Shown here: one piece after another, positions 58,387-64,000 of the stretch | How positions within the stretch are numbered: the stretch's first letter is position 1 | Layout: each line of letters begins with the position of its first letter | Source of the DNA: Schaalia suimastitidis DSM 15538 | GTDB lineage: Bacteria > Actinomycetota > Actinomycetes > Actinomycetales > Actinomycetaceae | Direction: 5' to 3' | Length of the DNA: 64,000 nucleotides | NCBI RefSeq assembly: GCF_000429105.1 | Contig: NZ_KE386848.1 | Location: 556,434-620,433, forward strand | Notes under the pieces: generated by a model | Databases searched by the model: none | What the model was told of the DNA's origin: nothing | What the model saw: the letters and a program-made list of their open reading frames with translations, nothing else | Translations under genes and position numbers: made by a program

Positions 58387-58392
58387 ATTGTA
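58387..58392 (-). promoter_or_regulatory. Probable -10 element of a leaderless uvrA promoter
   Basis: TACAAT on minus, spaced so that transcription would start at or within 1-2 nt of the uvrA GTG (58380). No Shine-Dalgarno sequence is present before the GTG. Confidence 0.55.
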
Positions 58393-58412
58393 TCGTCCTC
58401 AACACAAGAAAG

Positions 58413-58428
58413 TCGTACATGTGTTCTA
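58413..58428 (-). promoter_or_regulatory. Candidate LexA (SOS) box upstream of uvrA
   Basis: TCGTACATGTGTTCTA. It matches the palindromic consensus TCGAAC-N4-GTTCGA at all but two symmetric positions. It lies 33 nt upstream of the uvrA start and over the expected -35 region. Confidence 0.65.
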
Positions 58429-58464
58429 TAGCACGACGGAAGATATTTTAGGAATAATAGAGTT

Positions 58465-58788
58465 ATGGCCTTATTTGTCGTCGAATACACCTACGACCAC
58501 ACCTTAGATTCCTTACTGGAAACCTTCCGCCCAGCGCATCGACAATTTCTGCGCGAACTCCACGAGCAGGGGATCCTTGTCGCATCAGGATTCCTCAAAG
58601 ATGGCACATGCAAAGACGCACTGCTGATCATTCGAAGCGAATCCGTACCAGATGTTCACCGCATCCTTGCCGACGACCCTTTTGGCGTGCAGGGATTTGT
58701 CAGCGCGACGCGTATACGCGAGTGGGTGCCAACCTTTGGTGACCTTGCGCAAGGTTTTGACACAGAGTTCCAAGCGCCACTGCCGTAG
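58465..58788 (+). CDS. YciI-like protein, copy 1
   Basis: 107-residue ferredoxin-like-fold protein of the YciI/YCII family. The putative catalytic His25 (RPAHRQFL) and Asp71 (ADDPFGV) are present. Family function is poorly defined. Starts MALFVVEYTYD; the last 15 residues extend past the fold. It is divergent from uvrA and paralogous to the gene at 59773-60060. Confidence 0.85.
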   Translation: MALFVVEYTYDHTLDSLLETFRPAHRQFLRELHEQGILVASGFLKDGTCKDALLIIRSESVPDVHRILADDPFGVQGFVSATRIREWVPTFGDLAQGFDTEFQAPLP

Positions 58789-58894
58789 GAAGGTAAGACG
58801 CTGACGAGGCGCGACTGTCCTTGGCAATATTGCGCGCCCCGCGGCCCGACAGAGCTGCGCACTTGGCGACCTCGCAGTACCGTGCGCCTCGTCA
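58789..58894. other. Short intergenic region with nested inverted repeats
   Basis: 106 bp between convergent genes. TGACGAGGCGC (58802-58812) is repeated inverted at 58884-58894, 71 nt away. The second copy is also the loop of the hairpin at the hydrolase stop, so two structures compete for it. Confidence 0.45.
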
Positions 58895-58908
58895 CTAACG
58901 GTACTGCG
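58873..58908 (-). terminator. Hairpin spanning the hydrolase stop codon
   Basis: Perfect 11-bp arms CGCAGTACCGT (58873-58883) and ACGGTACTGCG (58898-58908). The hydrolase stop (58895-58897) lies in the 14-nt loop. May act as a bidirectional terminator. Confidence 0.55.
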
Positions 58909-59704
58909 CGCCGGTTAAAACGTGGTCAAGTAGCGTACCCGCCACCATGTGTGGATGCTCAGTAGCGAACATGTGCCTCGCGCCTTCAACAATAAGTAGC
59001 TGAGGCGTTTGCAGGTGGCGTGCAGCGATATTATCCGCCAGTCGCTGTGCCGAGTCCCGATCAAAGCCTGGATCCTCGCTTCCGGCGCCAATGAGTACGG
59101 GAACAGAAAGCGCACCAATCCATTCGGTTGCATCGGTATTGGCAAGGATTTCACAGCATTGGATATATCCGTGAGGCTCACATGCAGCGTATATCGCCGC
59201 GATCCGTTCAACCCAGTGACGCCCTGTCCCCTGCCTGAAACCCGGGGTAAACCAGCGTTCCATAACCGATGCGACAACTGGTTCCAGGCCAGCGGAACGT
59301 ACCTCGTCGATGCGCTGGTACCACGCTTGAGCTGTGCCCGCACGTGGCCCCGACGCCATAATGGCAACGGAGGCAATGCGATGGCCAAGATGATGGGGAG
59401 CGCTCAGCGCTGCCAAACCACCAAAAGACAGACCACCGATGTGGAAGGTGTCGACCCCCACCTCGTCAAGTGCGCAACCCAGACCGTCAAGAAGTGCTGC
59501 CATTGTTAATGGACCCTTAGCAACAGGCGAATCGCCATGGCCGGGCAGATCGTAGAGGACCACATTGAGCCACGGTGCCAGCAGCGGAACGATGTCATCC
59601 CACATGTGGTGATTGGACCCTAAGGAATGTCCGAGTACAAGCGTGTCTTTGGCTCCATCAATGCCTTGGGGAATGCTCAGTGCGGGTTTCCACGGTGTCG
59701 TCAT
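58895..59704 (-). CDS. Alpha/beta hydrolase (3-oxoadipate enol-lactonase-like)
   Basis: 269-residue alpha/beta hydrolase. It has oxyanion loop LGHSLGSNHHMWD, nucleophile Ser93 in GLSFGGLA, Asp in AGSEDPGFD, and His in EGARHMFATEH, so the triad is complete. It resembles enol-lactonase/haloperoxidase-type enzymes, but no aromatic degradation genes are nearby, so the substrate is open. The ATG at 59704 is where homology begins; the ribosome-binding site is weak. Confidence 0.85.
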   Translation of the reverse strand: MTTPWKPALSIPQGIDGAKDTLVLGHSLGSNHHMWDDIVPLLAPWLNVVLYDLPGHGDSPVAKGPLTMAALLDGLGCALDEVGVDTFHIGGLSFGGLAALSAPHHLGHRIASVAIMASGPRAGTAQAWYQRIDEVRSAGLEPVVASVMERWFTPGFRQGTGRHWVERIAAIYAACEPHGYIQCCEILANTDATEWIGALSVPVLIGAGSEDPGFDRDSAQRLADNIAARHLQTPQLLIVEGARHMFATEHPHMVAGTLLDHVLTGAQYR

Positions 59705-59772
59705 GTCACCCAGTATGCCCGAATAGCGTGCGAGGTGCAGCACATTATGCGCGAAAGCGCTACGGTGACTAC

Positions 59773-60060
59773 ATGCCATATTTCGCTGTTGAATATACAT
59801 ACGATGTCGCCGCTGCCACAGCAATGGACGAGGTCCGCCCACGGCACCGAGAGTACCTGTCCTCACTTGCAGACCAAGGTATCAATATCGCTTCAGGTCC
59901 GTGGACTGACGAGGCGCCTGGGGCTCTTCTGGTGATGCATGCAGATAACGCTCAGCAGGTAGAGGAACTCCTCGACCTTGACCCGTTTTTCATCGCAGGT
60001 TTTATTACCACGCGCAGCATCCGTGCTTGGAACCCTGTGATTGGACAGCTGAAAAACTAG
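59773..60060 (+). CDS. YciI-like protein, copy 2
   Basis: 95-residue YciI-family protein. It aligns without gaps to copy 1 at the N-terminus (VEYTYD, RPxHRxxL, QGIxxASG). His25 and Asp70 (DLDPFFIAGF) are kept. It starts 69 nt from the divergent hydrolase. The two YciI genes bracketing a hydrolase suggest a local duplication. Confidence 0.85.
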   Translation: MPYFAVEYTYDVAAATAMDEVRPRHREYLSSLADQGINIASGPWTDEAPGALLVMHADNAQQVEELLDLDPFFIAGFITTRSIRAWNPVIGQLKN

Positions 60061-60201
60061 CATCAACGCACTTGTCGCACGCGTGGCGTGCAGCAGCGCG
60101 CAGCTCTGCCACTAGGACACACCACCGCGCAGCGCGACAGGGGCGTATAGACCGCTGCGCATCGCCACCAGGCAAATAACGCGCCACGGTCTTGAGGCGC
60201 A
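60061..60201. other. Intergenic region YciI copy 2 - P-type ATPase
   Basis: 141 bp between convergent genes, rich in GCGCAGC/CGCGC words that can fold in several ways. I see no ORF or clear terminator. Confidence 0.3.
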
Positions 60202-62544
60202 CTAGTGTGGTCGGGTCCGATGGACCGCTTCAATAATGCAGCATTCCACCGCGACAGCCAGGCCAATAATGCCCCAGGTGACCGTACTTGGCCATTCCAT
60301 CGCGAAGAAGCTGCGCGTAGCGGGGATGAGGATACCGCCCACTGCACATCCTGCCACTGCGGCAAGTAGCGCTAAGCGCCACGGAACAAGTGGACGGGCA
60401 GTAACCGATAGTAACCACAGGCCACCGGCCATCATTGTGAGCGTCGCAGCAGTGGCTGCTTCAACAGTGCCAATGCCAACCCACCAATACACTGCTAGCG
60501 CCACAAAGGCCATAACAGCACCTGCCGGAACAGCCAAGCGAAGCGTGCGTTGAATAAAACCTGGCCGGTAGCGCCGCGTATTAGGGCCCAACGCAATGAA
60601 AAAAGCGGGAATACCGATAGTAAGTGAGCCAATATAGGTGTAGTGGCGTGGAAGGAAAGGGAATTTCCACGCCAGCACCGCCGTAAGTATTACCAGTAGC
60701 GAAGCATAGGTGGTTTTGGCAAAAAACAGGGACGAGACCCTTTCCATATTTGCAATAATGCGCCGTCCCCTCGCCACCACGTCAGGAAGCTGAGAGAATT
60801 TGCCATCCAGCAGCACAATCTGAGCCACTGCTTTAGTGGCACGCGCTGCATTGCCCATTGCAATACCAAGATCTGCATCCTTCAATGCCAAAGCATCATT
60901 GACACCGTCACCGGTCATCGCCACGCATTTGCCGTCAGCCTGAAGAGCTTGCACCATCGCACGTTTTTGTTCAGGAGTGACACGACCGAATATGTCGTGA
61001 TCCCTCACAGCAGCAGAAAACTCATCACTGAGCAGATCTTCAGGCAAAGTCCGCGCATCGCATGCCCGTGCTGGTGACCCATCTGGTGCACGCAAGCCGA
61101 GGCGGCCCGCCAAGGCTGCAACGGTGCGGGGGTTGTCGCCCGATATCACACGCACGCGAACATCTTGCTCGGCAAACCACGCCAAGGTGTCGGTCGCATC
61201 TGGTCGTAAATCTTCTTCAAGAAGAACCAGAGCAGCCGGGCGGCAGTCACGTGGCACAGTCTCGCCATCAAAAGCCGAATCGGTGTGAACGAGGGCGACG
61301 ACGCGTCGGCCTTGGTCTGCCTCTGCCGATACCTGCGCAAGGACCTCCGCCTCGTCAATAAGTATTTCGGGGGCACCCAGCAGCCATGTGCCTATCTGCG
61401 GTGCCGACCACGCAGCCCACTTGCGTGCAGAGGAAAATGGCACAACCTGTGCATCCGACGAGGTCACAATGGATCCATCACCAATACCGTCGCGAATGGC
61501 CACAGCAGTGGGGTTCGCAGGGTCGTCATTCATTGTGCGCAGTACCTGCGTCACTGTTTGGGAGGTGAAGGACCCTAATGTGTCAAGGCGGGCAAGGCGG
61601 ATACCACCGGTAGTGAGGGTGCCAGTTTTATCTAGGCACAGTGAATCGACGCGAGCAAGGATTTCCACAGCAGGTAATTCCTGCATCAAGACGTTTTTGC
61701 GCGCCAAGGTTGCCGATCCGATAGCGAAATTCATTGAGGTCAGCAAAACCAGGCCTTGCGGAATCATTCCAACGACCGCTGCAACGGCAAGCACCAATGC
61801 TGGCGCCCATGCCTCCACTCCTTCGCCAGTGGCGAGGCGAGCTTGAGACCACACGGTCAGCAGTACGACAGGGATAATGGCGATGGAAATAATGCGCAGT
61901 ACCTTGTTGACACCCTGTTGTATTTCTGACACGGCGAGGGTAAAGGTTCGGGCCTGCCGTGCAATGCCTTGGGCATACAGTTCTTCGCCAACAGCGCGGG
62001 CATAGATCAACGCGGTACCGGCAACGACAGATGTCCCTGCCAACACCTGGTCGCCCACCTGTTTGCGCACAGGTGTGGATTCCCCCGTCAGCATGGATTC
62101 GTCGACTTCAAGGCCCGAGGCGTCCAGCACTGGGCCATCGACCGGCACTTGGTCGCCAAGGCTCAGCTCCACGAGGTCGTCCCGGACGATATCTTCAACG
62201 AGTATTTCGTGGGTGCCACTGTGTCGTCGTACGCGTGCCCGCGGGGCATCAACAATGGCAAGTGCGTCAAGGGTACGTTTCGAGCGCCACTCGGAGATGA
62301 TGCCAATGGCGGCGTTGATTATCATCACGCCACCAAAGACTGCATCCTGCCAGCTACCGACGATAATCACGACGGCCATTGCAGCGATGAGTATTCCGTT
62401 AAAAAGCGTAAGAACATTGCCGCGGATAATCGAGGCGATGGATCGTGAAGAGGCAAGCTGCACGTGATTGCTGTGCCCTTGGGCGCGCCTATTGGCTACG
62501 TCAGTGTCGGTAAGTGGAGTGTATGTCGCAAAAGCGGATGTCAT
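60202..62544 (-). CDS. Cation-transporting P-type ATPase (CtpE-like)
   Basis: 780-residue P-type ATPase. It has actuator motif TGES (153-156), phosphorylated Asp305 in DKTGT, and hinge TGDGVNDALALKDADLG. Several TM helices are visible. Overall layout and the NKVLRIIS/VLMQELPAVE segments resemble mycobacterial CtpE, a calcium ATPase; there is no N-terminal heavy-metal domain. The M4 motif reads IPQGL (262-265) where Ca2+ pumps have PEGL, so a key ion ligand is Gln instead of Glu and specificity is uncertain. It lies 55 nt downstream of terC in the same direction. Confidence 0.88.
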   Translation of the reverse strand: MTSAFATYTPLTDTDVANRRAQGHSNHVQLASSRSIASIIRGNVLTLFNGILIAAMAVVIIVGSWQDAVFGGVMIINAAIGIISEWRSKRTLDALAIVDAPRARVRRHSGTHEILVEDIVRDDLVELSLGDQVPVDGPVLDASGLEVDESMLTGESTPVRKQVGDQVLAGTSVVAGTALIYARAVGEELYAQGIARQARTFTLAVSEIQQGVNKVLRIISIAIIPVVLLTVWSQARLATGEGVEAWAPALVLAVAAVVGMIPQGLVLLTSMNFAIGSATLARKNVLMQELPAVEILARVDSLCLDKTGTLTTGGIRLARLDTLGSFTSQTVTQVLRTMNDDPANPTAVAIRDGIGDGSIVTSSDAQVVPFSSARKWAAWSAPQIGTWLLGAPEILIDEAEVLAQVSAEADQGRRVVALVHTDSAFDGETVPRDCRPAALVLLEEDLRPDATDTLAWFAEQDVRVRVISGDNPRTVAALAGRLGLRAPDGSPARACDARTLPEDLLSDEFSAAVRDHDIFGRVTPEQKRAMVQALQADGKCVAMTGDGVNDALALKDADLGIAMGNAARATKAVAQIVLLDGKFSQLPDVVARGRRIIANMERVSSLFFAKTTYASLLVILTAVLAWKFPFLPRHYTYIGSLTIGIPAFFIALGPNTRRYRPGFIQRTLRLAVPAGAVMAFVALAVYWWVGIGTVEAATAATLTMMAGGLWLLSVTARPLVPWRLALLAAVAGCAVGGILIPATRSFFAMEWPSTVTWGIIGLAVAVECCIIEAVHRTRPH

Positions 62545-62599
62545 AGTGCCTCTGGTGTGTGGTAGCGATCCGTCACCATCGGCACTGCGACTTGCCGCT

Positions 62600-63595
62600 T
62601 CAGCGTGCAGCTACTGCGTCACGCCGTGATTTGGCCAAGGAAGCAACAACCGTAATGGTGATCGTGACGAGGATAAACGCCAATGAGGGGATTATGCCAA
62701 TTTCAGGCGCCCAATGCATACCTTGGCCTCCGTTGATGAATGGCACAGCATTTTCGTGCATCGCATGGAGGATCAGTTTCACGCCGATGAAACCAAGGAT
62801 CGCGGCCAATCCGTAGTGCAGGTAGACGAGGCGTTCAAGAAGGCCGTCAACAAGGAAGTACAGCTGACGCAGACCCAGCAGCGCGAAGGCGTTAGCAGCA
62901 AAGACCAAATACGGTTCTTGTGTGAGGCCGAAAATCGCTGGGATGGAATCGAAAGCGAACATAATGTCAGCTGATCCAAGCGCGAAGACAACCAGCAGCA
63001 TTGGGGTGATATATGTTTTACCGCCGTGTCGGTGAAGGAATTTTTGTCCCATGAAGCCGTCAGTCACAGGGAAGATGCGACGCATCGTGCGCACAAAACG
63101 GTTTTCGTGGTATTCATCGTCAGCTGAGCCTGGTTCTTCTACGCCTTCTTTTGCTTGCCCCCAGGCGGTGTATAGGAGCCATGCACCAAAGAAGTAGAAC
63201 AGCCATGAGAAGCGTTCGACCATGGCGGCACCCACGAGGATAAAGACCAAGCGTAGTATGAGGGCGATAATAATGCCTGATAGAAGGGCTTTTTGTTGAT
63301 ATTCGCGTGGCACTCTAAAGGACGCCATGATGATGATAAAGACAAAGAGGTTGTCCAGTGATAGTGCTTTTTCGGTGAGGAAGCCTGCGAAATATTCGCC
63401 TGCGTAACCTGCTCCGTAAATCAACCAAATGATGAGTCCGAACGCAAGACCAAGAACAACGTATCCTGCGGACCACCAGGCGGCTTCTTTGAGGGTGGGT
63501 GCGTGCGGCGTTCGCACGTGTCCGACAATGTCGACGGTGATAAGGATGAGTACGACGGCAGCAAGACCGAGCCAGCCAAAAGCATGAACGTCCAC
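62600..63595 (-). CDS. TerC family integral membrane protein
   Basis: 331-residue membrane protein with about nine TM segments. It has TerC signatures EKALSLDNLFVFIII and FALGSADIMFAFDSIPAIFGLTQ, whose acidic residues are proposed metal ligands. Bacterial TerC-family proteins (for example Alx, YkoY/YceF) are Mn2+ exporters or are linked to loading Mn2+ into exported proteins. The GTG at 63595 follows AGAGG. It is preceded by a manganese-type riboswitch, which supports a manganese role. Confidence 0.92.
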   Translation of the reverse strand: MDVHAFGWLGLAAVVLILITVDIVGHVRTPHAPTLKEAAWWSAGYVVLGLAFGLIIWLIYGAGYAGEYFAGFLTEKALSLDNLFVFIIIMASFRVPREYQQKALLSGIIIALILRLVFILVGAAMVERFSWLFYFFGAWLLYTAWGQAKEGVEEPGSADDEYHENRFVRTMRRIFPVTDGFMGQKFLHRHGGKTYITPMLLVVFALGSADIMFAFDSIPAIFGLTQEPYLVFAANAFALLGLRQLYFLVDGLLERLVYLHYGLAAILGFIGVKLILHAMHENAVPFINGGQGMHWAPEIGIIPSLAFILVTITITVVASLAKSRRDAVAAR

Positions 63596-63601
63596 AGAAA
63601 G

Positions 63602-63630
63602 GACCTCTCGTGTATACGGGGAGTTAGTGT
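63602..63630 (-). promoter_or_regulatory. terC ribosome-binding site and switch sequence
   Basis: On minus, GAGGTC (63607-63602) overlaps the GAGAGG ribosome-binding site of terC. It is the exact complement of GACCTC (63636-63631), the 3' strand of the riboswitch P1 stem. ACTCCCC (63624-63618) is complementary to the aptamer's GGGGAGT. Confidence 0.55.
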
Positions 63631-63750
63631 GAGGTCTGGTCCCACCCAGGATCGCTGGGCGACGGTACCGGGTAGTCGTACACACCTCGTAGGAGACGCG
63701 CGACCAGCCGTATTGACGGCACCGCACTTGGTGGGATTACTCCCCTCGTT
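63631..63750 (-). promoter_or_regulatory. yybP-ykoY (manganese) riboswitch
   Basis: The leader of terC carries, in order, the conserved features of the yybP-ykoY class. GGGGAGTAATCC (from 63745) comes first. GCCGTCAATACGGC follows, corresponding to the conserved GTCAAyAyrC side. CTGGGTGGGACC and the terminal CAGACCTC (to 63631) close it. P1 would pair GAGG (63747-63744) with CCTC (63634-63631). This class binds Mn2+ and turns on exporters. Placement directly before terC is canonical. Confidence 0.8.
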
Positions 63751-63890
63751 TGGCCATTCTAGCGAGCAGAGTCGCAACAGTGGGGATCTGTTGGGGTGGG
63801 GATTACCACTATTGGCAGCATCGTCACCTTTCCTGATTCTCAGGGGTTTTCTGGGGACAACCCTGAGGATATCCCCGCATAGTTAGCGGG

Positions 63891-63896
63891 TACACT
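63891..63896 (+). promoter_or_regulatory. Probable -10 of a leaderless promoter
   Basis: TACACT, 7 nt before the ATG at 63904, which lacks a ribosome-binding site. TCAGGG/CCCTGA (63840-63866) lies upstream. Confidence 0.45.
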
Positions 63897-63903
63897 ATGG
63901 CAT

Positions 63904-64000
63904 ATGACCTCAACGAATGTTCCCGGGCGCAGTATTATCTGCGCCCTCCAAGAAGCATTCTTCGGCTCCCCCACTGCCCCGTTGCAACTCAGTGCGATGC
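63904..64000 (+). CDS. Start of an unidentified gene (partial)
   Basis: About 32 codons before the right edge: MTSTNVPGRSIICALQEAFF, then GSPTAPLQLSAM. I do not recognise it. The ATG has no ribosome-binding site but stands at the expected start of a leaderless transcript from TACACT (63891-63896). Another ATG 7 nt upstream opens a different frame and is less likely. Divergent from terC. Confidence 0.45.
   Translation, partial: MTSTNVPGRSIICALQEAFFGSPTAPLQLSAM

Noticed and set aside
63781-63866. GGGGATC/GGGGAT repeats and TCAGGG/CCCTGA before the last gene as an operator
   Set aside because: Arms are only 6 bp with a 15-nt spacer and the G-rich words are irregular.

Overview
The window is a piece of an actinobacterial chromosome, most likely from the Actinomycetaceae or a close relative. 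The evidence is the presence of actinobacterial markers (opcA, whiA, glnE beside a second glutamine synthetase, a CtpE-like P-type ATPase), many GTG starts, 4-nt ATGA/GTGA gene overlaps and leaderless-looking promoters. Base composition looks moderate for the phylum. About 55 genes are packed tightly. No stretch of more than about 220 bases lacks a gene. I see no rRNA, tRNA, insertion sequence, prophage or CRISPR array.

Region 1 (1-14305, all minus): one long run read right to left, sixA-like phosphatase, yebC/pmpR, pdxS, pdxT, ruvC, ruvA, ruvB, yajC, secD, secF, apt, rel, a DUF349 protein, an MBL-fold hydrolase and hisS (cut by the window edge). This is the classical actinobacterial block joining PLP synthesis, Holliday junction processing, the accessory Sec translocase, purine salvage and the stringent response. 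A LexA-type box lies just before ruvA.

Region 2 (14398-25520): a small Cys/His-rich protein on plus, then (minus) a histidine phosphatase, glnE and glnA2, then SPFH and NfeD proteins with a lone ABC ATPase. Next comes glgA, facing glgC and serB.

Region 3 (25359-31388, minus): xerD, parA, scpA, scpB, rluB, tyrA, cmk and a 53-residue coupled ORF at the place where der usually follows. This block handles chromosome segregation and resolution.

Region 4 (31505-39150, plus): the oxidative/non-oxidative pentose phosphate genes tkt, zwf, opcA and pgl. There is no tal between tkt and zwf; a structured spacer takes its place. A perfect-armed palindrome sits at the tkt promoter. An intracellular GH2 glycosidase follows.

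Region 5 (39226-49126, minus): uvrC, purT, rapZ, yvcK, whiA, gap, pgk, tpiA, secG, coupling excision repair, cell-envelope/cell-cycle regulators and lower glycolysis.

Region 6 (49309-64000): glnA1 (with the adenylylation Tyr that GlnE would modify), two tandem acyl-CoA synthetases plus an SDR, uvrA under a LexA-like box, two YciI-like paralogues flanking an alpha/beta hydrolase, and a metal module. The metal module is TerC behind a yybP-ykoY-type manganese riboswitch, followed by a P-type ATPase. A new gene starts on plus at the right edge.

Most of the content is conserved housekeeping. The least expected items are the regulatory RNA elements (riboswitch with a readable switch, glgA leader, tkt-zwf spacer), the 53-residue ORF after cmk, and the Ser/Thr-rich insertion with an EF-hand-like loop in SecD.
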